A DNA stretch of 64,000 nt from Caballeronia sp. M1242 (GCF_017220215.1 NZ_CP071132.1:248001-312000), one strand, 5' to 3'; shown: positions 26,839-35,296, counted from the first letter of the stretch. Notes: a model not told the origin generated them from the letters alone. Made by a program: numbers and translations.

Positions 26839-27834
26839 TCAGGCGACCGGGCGTGCGGAAGTCCGCCCGTTTCGTCTCGCCGATGTCTTGCGCCGGCCGC
26901 CGCTTGCGGGCGCCGCCAGTTGCGGCGCGGCGAACATATCGACCAGTTGCTCGCGCAGCCAACGGTGCGCCGGCAGCGTTTCGTTGCGCTGATGCCAGAA
27001 GAGGCTGATGACGCGATCCGGCGCCTCCAGCGGCGCGCGCACGCTGACCAGTTCGCCGCTTGCCGCCGCCCTTTCGCACAGATCGCTCGGCAGTACGCCG
27101 ATCAGATCGCTCGCGCGGATCATGTCGCACGCCACGGTGTAATGGTTCACCGTCGCGACGAGATTGCGCCGCAGTCCGCGTGACGCGAGAAAGGTATCGA
27201 ACGTGGGCTGCGTCTGCCCCGCGAGGCTGACATCGACGTGACGCGCGTTCAGAAAGCGTCGCGTCGTCAGCCTGCCCGCTTCGGCGAGCGGGTGATCGCG
27301 CCGCATGATGCATCCATAATCCACGGTCCACAGCGAACGCGAGCGAATATGCGCCGGCGGCAGCGTTTCGTTCACATAGACGCCGATCAGATAATCCACG
27401 CGATTGCCCTCCAGCAGCGCGGGCGCATCGAGCAGGATGTTTGGCACCGTATGAAAACGCACGCCGGGCGCAGTCTTACCGAAGCGCGTGATGAGTCGCG
27501 GCATGACGATGCCCGCGACGTAGTCGGACATCGACAGGCTGAAGTTCACGTCGGCGAGCGATGGAAGGAAGGTCTGCTCGTCGAGCGCGCCGCGGATGCG
27601 GGCGAGCGACTCCCCGATGGGCCCCCACAACGCCATCGCGCGCTGAGTCGGCGCGACGCCCGCGCCGTGGCGCACGAAGAGCGGGTCGCCGAAGGCCTCG
27701 CGCAACCGGCCGAGCGCGTTGCTGACGGCCGGCTGCGTGAGCGACAGCTTGGTGGCTGCCCGCGTGACCGCGCCTTCGGTCATCAATGCTTCGAATACTT
27801 TCAGCAAATTCAGGTCAAGCGTACGGAAGCTCAT
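26839..27834 (-). CDS. LysR-family transcriptional regulator
   Basis: A 331-residue LTTR with the N-terminal winged HTH (LDLNLLKVFEALMTEGAVTRAATKL... LTQPAVSNALGRLREAFG) and an effector domain from about residue 90. The sequence style (FRTLDLNLLKVF, DPLFVRHGAGVAPT) is that of the NodD/LinR/PcpR-like group, often regulators of aromatic or amide catabolism. It is divergent from the MFS transporter with 100 bp between, so it probably controls the transporter and the amidohydrolase downstream. The end of the protein is a basic Ala/Arg-rich tail (SGGRRKTSARRNGRTSARPVA) that is unusual for the family. Confidence 0.92.
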   Translation of the reverse strand: MSFRTLDLNLLKVFEALMTEGAVTRAATKLSLTQPAVSNALGRLREAFGDPLFVRHGAGVAPTQRAMALWGPIGESLARIRGALDEQTFLPSLADVNFSLSMSDYVAGIVMPRLITRFGKTAPGVRFHTVPNILLDAPALLEGNRVDYLIGVYVNETLPPAHIRSRSLWTVDYGCIMRRDHPLAEAGRLTTRRFLNARHVDVSLAGQTQPTFDTFLASRGLRRNLVATVNHYTVACDMIRASDLIGVLPSDLCERAAASGELVSVRAPLEAPDRVISLFWHQRNETLPAHRWLREQLVDMFAAPQLAAPASGGRRKTSARRNGRTSARPVA

Positions 27835-27934
27835 GAACCATTCAGTCCGTCAATGGATGGGATCACGATTATAAATATGGTTGAAGATGCACGCGCCCTA
27901 GAATGAGCGGATCGTCGCCTGCCTGGAGAGCCCT

Positions 27935-29332
27935 GTGTCGAATGTATCCGCGCGCATCGAACGTCTTCCTTTCGGACGCTTTCATTGGCGCCTCTTGATG
28001 ATGGGCGGCTTCGGCTATGCCTTCGATGCCATGGACGCCGCAGCGGTCGCGTTCGTGCTCCCGGTGCTGCGGCACGACTGGGCGCTGACCAGCGTGCAGA
28101 CAGGCGTCCTCGGCAGCGGCAACTTTATCGGCTACTTTTTCGGCGCGCTGTTCGCGGGCACGCTCGGCGATTCGATCGGCCGGCGCAAGGTGATGATGTA
28201 TGCGCTACTGCTCTACAGCGTCGCGTCTGTCGTCAGCGCGATGACCGATTCGTGGCCCACGTTCCTCGCCTCGCGCATCGTCGCTGGCATGGGCACGGGC
28301 GCGGAAAGCGCGATCATCGCGCCATATCTCGCGGAGTTCGTCGCGAAACGCTATCGCGGCGTCTTCACGGGCGCGCTCGCCGGCTTCTTTTCGTTCGGCT
28401 TCGTCGCGGCCGCGCTGCTCGGCTATTTCGTCGTTCCGGCGTTTCCCTCGGGCTGGCGCACCGTGCTCTTCATCACGGCGCTTCCCGTGGTCATGCTCTT
28501 GTGGTGGCGCCGCTCGCTGCCCGAGTCGCCGCGCTGGCTCGAAAGCCGCAAGCGTCACGACGACGCCGACCGCGTGCTCGCCGACATCGAAGCGGATTTC
28601 GCGCGGCAAGGCATCGCGCTACCGGCTGCCGCAGCCGTCGGTCCGACCGGCGCGCCGCCCGCGCCCACCGGCACGCTCGTCGCGAACTTCCGCGCGCTGT
28701 GGGCAGGACGGCAGGCGCGCATCACGGTCAAGACCTGGCTGATGTGGCTCTCCATCACGTTCAGCTATTACGCGTTCTTCACATGGATTCCCGGCCTGCT
28801 GGTACAGCACGGCATGAGCATCACGCGCAGCTTCGGTTATTCGCTCGCGATGTACGTCGCGCAAGTGCCGGGCTACTTCACGGCGGCATGGTTGAACGAA
28901 CGCATCGGCCGGCAAGCGACGATCGCCTCGTACATGCTGTGCGGCGGTGCCTGCGCGCTCGGCATGGCGTTCGCGAGCACCAACGGCGAGATCATGCTGG
29001 CGGGCATCTGCCTGTCGTTCTTCATGAACGGCACGTATGCCGGCGTCTATGCATACACGGCCGAAGTCTTTCCGACCGCCGTGCGGACGACCGGCGCGGG
29101 CACGGCGTCGGCCATCGGCCGGATCGGCGCAATCGTCTCGCCGATTCTCGTCGGCTATCTGTATCCCATCTCCGGCTTCGCGGGCGTGTTCGGCGCGACG
29201 ACCGTCGTGCTGCTGCTCGGCGCGCTGGCGGTCGTGGTGATGGGCGTGCCGACGCGAGGACGCTCGCTCGAAGACATTGCAGCGGGCGAGGCGGAAGACG
29301 TGGCATCGGTCACGCACGCCGCCAAGTATTGA
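27935..29332 (+). CDS. MFS transporter, NiaP/aromatic acid:H+ symporter type
   Basis: A 465-residue 12-segment major facilitator. Family marks are DAMDAAAVAFVLPVL in segment 1, GTLGDSIGRRKVMMYALLL after segment 2, the GMGTGAESAIIAPYLAEF stretch, and SLPESPRWLESRKR at the central loop. The GTG start at 27935 has GGAGAG 4 bases before it. It is co-directed with the amidohydrolase gene 55 bp downstream and divergent from a LysR gene, so it probably imports the amide or cyclic substrate of that hydrolase. Substrates of the family include nicotinate, benzoates and sugar acids. Confidence 0.9.
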   Translation: MSNVSARIERLPFGRFHWRLLMMGGFGYAFDAMDAAAVAFVLPVLRHDWALTSVQTGVLGSGNFIGYFFGALFAGTLGDSIGRRKVMMYALLLYSVASVVSAMTDSWPTFLASRIVAGMGTGAESAIIAPYLAEFVAKRYRGVFTGALAGFFSFGFVAAALLGYFVVPAFPSGWRTVLFITALPVVMLLWWRRSLPESPRWLESRKRHDDADRVLADIEADFARQGIALPAAAAVGPTGAPPAPTGTLVANFRALWAGRQARITVKTWLMWLSITFSYYAFFTWIPGLLVQHGMSITRSFGYSLAMYVAQVPGYFTAAWLNERIGRQATIASYMLCGGACALGMAFASTNGEIMLAGICLSFFMNGTYAGVYAYTAEVFPTAVRTTGAGTASAIGRIGAIVSPILVGYLYPISGFAGVFGATTVVLLLGALAVVVMGVPTRGRSLEDIAAGEAEDVASVTHAAKY

Positions 29333-29365
29333 ATACATTCGATTGAATACATAACGCCGAATGCA
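29331..29365. repeat. Heptamer array GAATACA/GAATGCA
   Basis: Five 7-bp units follow one another: GAATACA, TTCGATT, GAATACA, TAACGCC, GAATGCA. The first unit begins inside the MFS stop codon region, and the array fills the gap to the amidohydrolase gene. The exact 7-bp register is the same as in the other arrays in this window. Confidence 0.5.
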
Positions 29366-29387
29366 AGTTTTCCCCGGAGACTCACCC

Positions 29388-30638
29388 GTGCAAAGCATCC
29401 TTTTCCAGAACGCCGCCCTGCTCGATCCCGCGAGAGCCGAAGTGCTCGACGCGCATCACGTCCTCGTCGAGAACGGCGTCGTCAAGGAGATATCGGACAA
29501 GCCGCTGAAGAGCGCGTCATCGCGCGTCATCGATCTCAAGGGCAAGACGTTGATGCCGGGGCTCATCGACCTGCACGTGCATGTCGTGGCCGTGCAATTG
29601 AATCTGTCGCAGCAGGTCCATATGCCCAATGTGCTCGTCACGCTGCGCTCAGTGCCGATCATGCGCGGCATGTTGCGGCGCGGCTTCACCACCGTGCGCG
29701 ATGCCGGCGGCGCGGGCCACCCGCACAAACTCGCGGTCGAAAGTGGCCTGGCCGTGGGACCGCGCCTTTTCGTTGCCGGACGCGCGCTCAGCCAGACCGG
29801 CGGCCACGGCGATATGCGCGCCCGGTCCGACTATATGGGCGACAGCGCGCCGTGCGGATGCTGCGTGCGCGTGGGCGCGCTCGCGCGCGTCGCGGACGGC
29901 GTGGACGAGGTGCGCCGCGCGGCGCGCGAGGAATTGCAGATGGGCGCCGATCATCTGAAGATCATGGCGTCGGGCGGCGTGGCATCGCCTACCGATCCTG
30001 TCGGCGCATACGGCTATGCGGAGGACGAAGTGCGTGCCATCGTCGAGGAAGCGCGCGCCCGCAATACGTATGTGATGGCGCACGCGTACACGGCGGATGC
30101 CATCGCGCGAGTCGTGCGCTGGGGCGTGCGCACGATCGAGCACGGCAACCTGATCGATGCGCCCACCGCGAAGCTGATGGCCGAACACGGCGCCTACGTG
30201 GTGCCGACGCTCGTCACCTACGAAGCGCTGGCGTCGGAGGGCGCGCAGTACGGTCTCGGCGAGGAAAGCGTCGCGAAGATCGAGGATGTGCGCGAGGCGG
30301 GTCTGCGATCGCTCGAAATCTATCGCGAGGCAGGCGTGAAGATGGGGTTCGGCTCGGACTTGCTCGGACCTTCGCAGCGGCTGCAAAGCGATGAATTTCG
30401 CATTCGATCCGACGTGCTCGGCAATGCGGCGGCGCTCGCGGCCGCCACGACGACGGCCGCCGAAGTGCTCGGCCTGCCCGGGAAGCTCGGTTGCATCGCG
30501 CCGGGCGCGTGGGCCGACATGATCGTGGTGGACGGCAATCCGCTCGAAGACATTTCCTGCATGCTGGGACAGGGCGAGCGGATACCGTTGGTCATGAAGG
30601 GCGGCGAGATCCAGTTCGACGAACTCGAAGCGCGCTGA
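29388..30638 (+). CDS. Metal-dependent amidohydrolase (imidazolonepropionase/prolidase-like)
   Basis: A 416-residue amidohydrolase of the binuclear-metal TIM-barrel superfamily. It has the HxH of LIDLHVHVV near residue 60, a probable carbamylated Lys in LKIMASGG, metal His in VMAHAYT and RTIEHGN, and the catalytic Asp in GFGSDLLGP. This pattern is that of the Xaa-Pro/Xaa-Arg carboxypeptidase and ochratoxinase-like group. The GTG at 29388 has CCGGAG before it and gives MQSILFQNAALLDP; an ATG at 29361 has no ribosome binding site. Together with the MFS gene it probably forms an uptake-and-hydrolysis unit. Confidence 0.88.
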   Translation: MQSILFQNAALLDPARAEVLDAHHVLVENGVVKEISDKPLKSASSRVIDLKGKTLMPGLIDLHVHVVAVQLNLSQQVHMPNVLVTLRSVPIMRGMLRRGFTTVRDAGGAGHPHKLAVESGLAVGPRLFVAGRALSQTGGHGDMRARSDYMGDSAPCGCCVRVGALARVADGVDEVRRAAREELQMGADHLKIMASGGVASPTDPVGAYGYAEDEVRAIVEEARARNTYVMAHAYTADAIARVVRWGVRTIEHGNLIDAPTAKLMAEHGAYVVPTLVTYEALASEGAQYGLGEESVAKIEDVREAGLRSLEIYREAGVKMGFGSDLLGPSQRLQSDEFRIRSDVLGNAAALAAATTTAAEVLGLPGKLGCIAPGAWADMIVVDGNPLEDISCMLGQGERIPLVMKGGEIQFDELEAR

Positions 30639-30656
30639 CGCATCGCGCCCAGGCGC

Positions 30657-31208
30657 TTATTCCCCGGCGTTTTCGTCGACCAGATGAGCGATCTCGTCGA
30701 CTTCGATGGTCCGGCCGAGCCGGTTCTTCACGCCATATCCCCACGCATGCACGTGGGCGCCCGGCGTCAGATAGTCCGACAGCGCCTCGGCCGCGTGCGG
30801 CGGCATGCGCAGCGACGTGCCGTCGTCCAGCAGGGCGCCGCGCAGCTCGCCTTTCGGACCGTGGAGCGCGATCAGCACTTCGCCCGACGCTTCCATCTGG
30901 CGCATTTCGACTTCGGGCGGATGATGCTTGCCGTCCGAGTCCGGGCCTTCGTCGAGGATAGTGCGGCCCGCCTTCGTCATGACGGCGACGGCCGCGATCA
31001 TGTCCGCGCCACGCAGCTTGATGCCGCGCACCGTGACGGCATCGCCGATCTTCACGTTGCGCGCCAATTGCTTCGACAGATGCGGCGGGAAATGAATTTG
31101 CCGCGAGTCGTCCAGAATGAATCCGTCGAGCTCGCCGTGGGGATTGAGCAGAAATCGCGTGACCGTACCGCGCGTTTGCGGCAAGCAGTCAGGGTCGATC
31201 CAGTGCAT
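30657..31208 (-). CDS. Unknown protein made of two copies of one unit
   Basis: A 183-residue cytoplasmic protein that I do not recognise. It contains an internal duplication: GTVTRFLLNPHGELDGFILDD followed by FPPHLSKQLARNVKIGDAVTVRG in the first half (about residues 14-62), and GEVLIALHGPKGELRGALLDD followed by MPPHAAEALSDYLTPGAHVHAWG in the second half (about 108-158). The units look like small beta-barrels of the OB kind. I chose the ATG at 31208 because AAGGAGAAGC precedes it; the region upstream is a heptamer array. It converges on the amidohydrolase gene. Confidence 0.75.
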   Translation of the reverse strand: MHWIDPDCLPQTRGTVTRFLLNPHGELDGFILDDSRQIHFPPHLSKQLARNVKIGDAVTVRGIKLRGADMIAAVAVMTKAGRTILDEGPDSDGKHHPPEVEMRQMEASGEVLIALHGPKGELRGALLDDGTSLRMPPHAAEALSDYLTPGAHVHAWGYGVKNRLGRTIEVDEIAHLVDENAGE

Positions 31209-31250
31209 CCGTGCTTCTCCTTTCGATAAGGTTCGGTCGATACTTTGCTT

Positions 31251-31306
31251 TTTGCATGCAGACGCATGCATGCGGCATGCAGCATGCAAAACGCGAACAG
31301 CAAGAG
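31251..31306. repeat. Eight-unit heptamer array
   Basis: Eight 7-bp units: TTTGCAT, GCAGACG, CATGCAT, GCGGCAT, GCAGCAT, GCAAAAC, GCGAACA, GCAAGAG. It fills much of the gap between the GntR gene end and the start of the duplicated-unit gene. Units 4 and 5 recur at 33316-33329 as GCGGCAT, GCAGCAC in the same order. Confidence 0.7.
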
Positions 31307-31343
31307 TCTCGCCTTACAGACAGGAAAGCCGGAGTACTCGGTG

Positions 31344-32099
31344 TCAGCCGGCGTCTGAAGTCTTCGCCGACACCTCTTGCGCACGCCGCAGCCGCTCGCG
31401 GCTGTTCGAGAGGTGCATGCGCATCGCGGCGCGCGCCGCCTCCGGATCGCGGCGCTCGATTGCATCGTAGATATCCTCGTGCTCGCGATTCACGCGGTCG
31501 AGGTAACTGCCCGGATCATTGTGCGCGAGCGCGGCCGAATTCACTCGCGTGCGCGGAATGATCGTATTGCCGAGCTGGCTCAGGATGCTGTGGAAGTAGC
31601 GGTTGCCGGTTGCCTTCGCCAGTTCGAGATGGAATGCGACGTCCGCTGCAACGGCGTTTTCCGTGCCGGAAGCGATGTGCCGTTCGAACTCATCCAGCGC
31701 GCGACGCATCTGCGCTAGGTTCTCGTCTGTGCGGCGCATCGCCGCCAGCCCTGCGGCCTCCGCTTCGAGACTGATGCGCAGTTCGAGGATCGCCATCACG
31801 TCGCGGATGGTCAGGTCGCCGGCGGCTTCAATCTGGAATCGGTCATGGTCGCCCGCCTCCAGCACGAACGTGCCGATGCCATGCCGCGTCTGCACGAGCC
31901 GCGCCGCCTGCAGCCGCGAAATCGACTCGCGCACGACGGTGCGGCTCACGCCGAGCTGCGCCATGATCTCGGATTCAGTGGGCAGCTTGTCGCCGGGCTG
32001 AAGCGCCCCGCTGCGAATCCGCTCGGACAGTTCGGCGACGACCTCCTCGGTGAGATTGCGGGAACGGCGAAGCGCGCCAGGCGCGAGTGCAGGAGACAT
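31344..32099 (-). CDS. GntR-family regulator, FadR subfamily (FCD domain)
   Basis: A 251-residue regulator. The N-terminal winged HTH is GALQPGDKLPTESEIMAQLGVSRT... VVRESISRLQAARLVQTRHG (about residues 32-85), and the C-terminal all-helical FCD domain (about 100-235) has DVAFHLELAKATGNRYF and NREHEDIYDAIERRDPEAAR, with Asp/His residues suited to a metal or carboxylate ligand. FadR-type regulators usually respond to small organic acids. The target is not clear. The gene stands alone, with a 463-bp non-coding stretch upstream, and may control distant genes or itself. Confidence 0.92.
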   Translation of the reverse strand: MSPALAPGALRRSRNLTEEVVAELSERIRSGALQPGDKLPTESEIMAQLGVSRTVVRESISRLQAARLVQTRHGIGTFVLEAGDHDRFQIEAAGDLTIRDVMAILELRISLEAEAAGLAAMRRTDENLAQMRRALDEFERHIASGTENAVAADVAFHLELAKATGNRYFHSILSQLGNTIIPRTRVNSAALAHNDPGSYLDRVNREHEDIYDAIERRDPEAARAAMRMHLSNSRERLRRAQEVSAKTSDAG

Positions 32100-32562
32100 G
32101 AGTGAACCGGTCGTAGAAAGGCCAATGGCCCATTATAGGGCGCAGACCCGCTTGTACGATGACTATTGCACACCAGCCATGCGCCCTCTGCCGCCGCGCT
32201 TGTATGCAAAGTGCAATCGTTACGACGGTAATGGATGTCTGAAACTACGCATTGAAATGCCGAAAGTTGGGGCGTAGAGTTCACGTACTGCATGAAGTGA
32301 ACGCCATGTGCTCCTGACCCTACCGCACATCTCTTGTTCGCTTTCTCTCGGGGCTCGTGAATCCCATGTCCGCATCCGTTGGATTCGCCATCTTCCGCGC
32401 ACGCGCGAGCTATCGACAGATGCGGATCTCGGCCGCCGCAGTGAATTGCATCCAACATTAAGGCGCGAACTAGCGCGATCGCGGGGCGGCCGGCAGTCCG
32501 CATCCCCTCCTATGATCTGGCGGGCTATGCATCAGCAATACGGGACGGCAAGGAGACGAGCA
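32100..32562. other. Intergenic region, 463 bp, between divergent genes
   Basis: No gene is supported here. Seen are a short heptamer element (GCAAAGT-GCAATCG, 32206-32219) and an inverted repeat GTTCAC-N12-GTGAAC at 32279-32302 that could be an operator. A sequence loosely like a FadR-type operator half-site (TTGTACGATGA, near 32150) lies close to the GntR gene and might serve autoregulation. These are candidates only. Confidence 0.4.
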
Positions 32563-32976
32563 ATGATGCGTGAAGTAACCGGGGCGTTCTGCGGCCCGCG
32601 CAAGCTGGACGAAGCACTTGAAGACCTGCGCGCCGAAGGCATTGCGGGCGACCGTATCCGCGTGGCCTGCGTGGAGCCCCACGCGGAGATCCAGATGTCG
32701 ATCGCGCTCAGCGCCAGTTCGCCCACGCAATGGATCACCGCCGAACATGCCGGTTATGCGCCGTATTTCGAGGACGACACGATCGGCGCCGAATCGCCAT
32801 GCGCCGACATTCTTCCGGACTTTCGTGATCGCGATGTGGCCGGCCACGCTGAAAGCCTCGGCACGGTGACGCGAGTCATCGTCAGCATTCGCGACGAAGC
32901 GGAGATGCGTGCCGTGTGCGACATCTTCTCGCGTCTCGGCACCGACGATATCGACGCCGAAAGCGCGGCGGTCTGA
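32563..32976 (+). CDS. Small protein of unknown function
   Basis: A 137-residue protein with a clear AAGGAGA 7 bases before the ATG at 32563 (a second ATG follows at once). The first part, MMREVTGAFCGPRKLDEALED... LRAEGIAGDRIRVACVE, has the beta-alpha-beta look of stress proteins such as GSP17M/DUF1269, and the C-terminus VTRVIVSIRDEAEMRAVCDIF could complete a ferredoxin-like fold. The middle is acidic. I cannot name the family; a regulatory or stress role is only a guess. It is followed by a convergent small secreted protein gene. Confidence 0.65.
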   Translation: MMREVTGAFCGPRKLDEALEDLRAEGIAGDRIRVACVEPHAEIQMSIALSASSPTQWITAEHAGYAPYFEDDTIGAESPCADILPDFRDRDVAGHAESLGTVTRVIVSIRDEAEMRAVCDIFSRLGTDDIDAESAAV

Positions 32977-32998
32977 CTCGCCGCGCTCGGCCCGGGGG

Positions 32999-33247
32999 CT
33001 ACTGCGGCGTCGTATCGGCAGGCTTCGCCTTCTTCTTGTGCTTGAAATGGAAGCCGCCCTTGTGCGTGCTTCCCGGTGCGGACGTATTGTCTCCGCCCAC
33101 CGTCGGCCCGGCGGTCGCAGCCCCGTGCGCGTTGCCGCCGCCGGAGCCGCCGTTGCCATTGCCGCCCGCCTGCGCCATTGCGCTGCCCGAGGCCAGCGCC
33201 ATGCTGGCCGCCAACGCGATCAGCCCTGCCAGTCTGCTCGTTCTCAT
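32999..33247 (-). CDS. Small secreted Gly/Lys-rich protein
   Basis: An 82-residue protein with a clean signal peptide (RLAGLIALAASMALASGSAMAQA) and a mature part of low complexity: GGNGNGGSGGGNAHG, then GGFHFKHKKKAKPAD. It would be exported and perhaps associated with the envelope through its basic tail. No family is recognised. It stands alone, opposite to the neighbours. The signal peptide and the good start (an ACGAGATG context) make it more than a chance frame, although the function is unknown. Confidence 0.65.
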   Translation of the reverse strand: MRTSRLAGLIALAASMALASGSAMAQAGGNGNGGSGGGNAHGAATAGPTVGGDNTSAPGSTHKGGFHFKHKKKAKPADTTPQ

Positions 33248-33780
33248 CTCGTTTGCTCCGTTTGTCGAGGTTGATTGTCACGCGCCTGCTTCTGTCGATT
33301 CTTTGCATTCTTTATGCGGCATGCAGCACGCATCATGCAATTCGCGATAGAAGACGGAGCCGGTGGCGAGTTCAAATACACCCGCCGACGAGCCGCCTTC
33401 CGAACCGCCGAGAGACCTAGAGCAGGTTTCGTGCTCGTTCCCCTCGCCCGTATGCAAAGCATGCTTCTGATCAACGCCCTTTGGACCGCTGACTTTCTGT
33501 TTGATTACAGACAGCGCTTTCGCAAGGACGAAGACATCGCTCATCGAAGGCACCGTGCGCCATCGCACGGACGTACACCCCGCGGAATCCGTTAAATACG
33601 ATCAAACAACCTCGATGGCGAGTGCGAGGGTTCAGTGGATCGAATGACATTCATTGAGCGAATACACCGCCGCCCGTACGCCCCGGTTTGAATAACGTAA
33701 ATGGCGTTCGTTGAGGGGAATGCCCTTGAGCGCCTAACTGGCCGGTCGCACCGTTGGCCAGGTACAAGGGACCAGACATA
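33248..33780. other. Intergenic region, 533 bp, upstream of the carrier-protein operon
   Basis: The stretch contains a seven-unit heptamer array (33302-33350), a small imperfect inverted element GAATGACATTC at 33642-33652, and two related segments CATTCATTGAGCGAAT (33648-33663) and CGTTCGTTGAGGGGAAT (33705-33721) 57 bp apart. The promoter of the carrier-protein operon must lie here. The longest open frame (106 codons) starts in the array and looks like chance, so I call no gene. Confidence 0.45.
33302..33350. repeat. Seven-unit heptamer array
   Basis: Seven 7-bp units: TTTGCAT, TCTTTAT, GCGGCAT, GCAGCAC, GCATCAT, GCAATTC, GCGATAG. It shares unit order with the array at 31251-31306, two kilobases away, between unrelated genes. 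Confidence 0.7.
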
Positions 33781-34032
33781 ATGAAAACTGAATTGCGCCG
33801 CATCCTTTCCGAATCCGCACGCCTCGACGTGCCCATCGATACCCTTTCCGACAGCGACGATCTTTATGCCGCCGGTCTTTCTTCGCTTGCCACGGTTCAC
33901 GTGATGCTTGCGATCGAAGATGAGTTCGGCGTCGAAATCCCGGACCACATGCTTACGCGCCGGCTCTTTTCCAGCGTGGATTCGCTCGCGGCCGCCGTGG
34001 AGGAACTTCGTCGTCAGCAGGCGGCAGCATGA
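33781..34032 (+). CDS. Stand-alone carrier protein (aminoacyl carrier protein type)
   Basis: An 83-residue acyl/peptidyl-carrier-like protein. The phosphopantetheine site is AAGLSSLATVHVMLAIE, where Ser35 is the attachment serine and the usual Asp before it is Ser34. The rest (SDDLYAAGL, EDEFGVEIPDHMLTRRLFSSVDSLAAAVEE) is a full four-helix carrier. Two genes downstream is an amino acid:[carrier protein] ligase, so this is most likely its amino-acid-accepting partner, not the fatty acid synthesis ACP. The ATG at 33781 is preceded by AAGGGA, and the stop overlaps the next gene by 4 bp. Confidence 0.9.
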   Translation: MKTELRRILSESARLDVPIDTLSDSDDLYAAGLSSLATVHVMLAIEDEFGVEIPDHMLTRRLFSSVDSLAAAVEELRRQQAAA

Positions 34033-35294
34033 ACGCCGCCGCGCAGGAAGCCGAGGCGTCGCAATTGGCCGAACTCGATCGCAGCGCAGGCGCCCGTAGC
34101 GAGACTGAGTTGCTCGAAGCCGCGCGTCGCGTCGCCGCGATTGCAGCGAAACACGCGAGCGCCGTCGACAAAGAAGCGCGCTTTCCCGCAGAGGCCGTCG
34201 CCGCGATGCGTGACGAACGGCTTTTCTCCGCCATGGTGCCCGTGATTCATGGTGGCGACGGCCTCTCGCTTTCAGGCGTCGCTCGCCTGTGCGAAACGCT
34301 CGCGCAAGGCTGCGCGTCCGCCGCCATGATCTATGCGATGCATCAGAGCCAGGTGATCTGCATCGTCGATCACGGCGCGAATGTGCAGTGGCAGCGCGAT
34401 TTCCTCACACGCATGGTGAGCGAGCAATTGCTGCTCGCCTCCGCGACCTCTGAGGAGACGATCGGCGGCAATATGCGAACGAGCGCGTGCGCGGTCGATC
34501 TCGTCGATGGCGCGTTCACGATCGAGAAGCTCGCGCCGACGATCTCATATGGCAAGTACGCCGACTGCATTCTCGTTACCGCACGCCGTCATCCCGATGC
34601 CCCGCCCTCTGATCAGGTACTGATCGTCGCGCCGCGCGAGACCTGTACGCTCGAACAGCGCGGCACATGGGACACGCTCGGCATGCGCGGCACATGCAGC
34701 GAGGGCCATCGGCTCGTCGCAAGCGGGACTGCAGAGCAGATTCTCCCCGTACCGTTTTCAAAGATCGCCGACGAAAGCATGCTGCCTGTATCGCATACGC
34801 TGTGGTCGTCGGTATGGATCGGCATTGCAGCGGATGCAGTGAATCGCGCGCATCAATTCTTTCGCAATCAGGCGCGTGGAAAGCCGGGTGCGTTGCCGCC
34901 GTCGGCGTCGCGGCTCGCACAGGCCGTCACGCTCATTCGCATGATGCAGGCGCGCCTGCGTGAATCGCTCGCGGCGGTGGAAGCATCGCAGCGAGAACGT
35001 GTGATACGTCAGGCAAGCCATGCAGACGACATCGATGCGCCGCTCACCGCATCCATCGGCCTTGCATCGGACCTCAACATGCTCAAGCTCTCGATTTCAC
35101 AATCGGCGGTGCATGTGGTGCAAGAGACGCTGATGATCTGTGGAATGGCCGGCTATAAAAACGACACGCCTTTTAGCGTGGGGCGGCACTTGCGCGACCT
35201 GCATTCCGCGCCGCTCATGATCAGCAACGACCGCATTGAATTGAACACGGCGAATCTGCTGCTCGCGCAGCGCGCCGCAACCGGGGACCTTTAA
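34029..35294 (+). CDS. Acyl-CoA dehydrogenase-family flavoprotein of the carrier operon
   Basis: A 421-residue member of the acyl-CoA dehydrogenase fold with N-terminal helices (about residues 30-140: AMVPVIHGGDGLSLSGVARLCETLAQGC), a central beta part (LLASATSEETIGGNMRTSACAVD) and a C-terminal helical part (DAVNRAHQFFRNQARG, MICGMAGYKNDTPFSVGRHLRDLHSAPLMI). FAD binding is expected. Because it overlaps the carrier gene and precedes an amino acid ligase, it may oxidise an aminoacyl thioester, as the prolyl-carrier oxidases of pyrrole antibiotic pathways do. Ordinary fatty acyl-CoA activity is the less likely reading. Confidence 0.85.
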   Translation: MNAAAQEAEASQLAELDRSAGARSETELLEAARRVAAIAAKHASAVDKEARFPAEAVAAMRDERLFSAMVPVIHGGDGLSLSGVARLCETLAQGCASAAMIYAMHQSQVICIVDHGANVQWQRDFLTRMVSEQLLLASATSEETIGGNMRTSACAVDLVDGAFTIEKLAPTISYGKYADCILVTARRHPDAPPSDQVLIVAPRETCTLEQRGTWDTLGMRGTCSEGHRLVASGTAEQILPVPFSKIADESMLPVSHTLWSSVWIGIAADAVNRAHQFFRNQARGKPGALPPSASRLAQAVTLIRMMQARLRESLAAVEASQRERVIRQASHADDIDAPLTASIGLASDLNMLKLSISQSAVHVVQETLMICGMAGYKNDTPFSVGRHLRDLHSAPLMISNDRIELNTANLLLAQRAATGDL

Positions 35295-35296
35295 CC

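Noticed and set aside
32279..32302. Confident operator GTTCAC-N12-GTGAAC
   Set aside because: The arms are only 6 bp and no regulator family with this layout is known to me; kept as a note in the gap entry only.
31251..33350. CRISPR array
   Set aside because: The repeats are 7-bp and degenerate with no spacers of constant length and no cas genes near.
33275..33595. 106-codon frame in the gap before the carrier-protein operon
   Set aside because: It begins in the heptamer array, has no family or ribosome binding site and a mixed composition, so it looks like chance.
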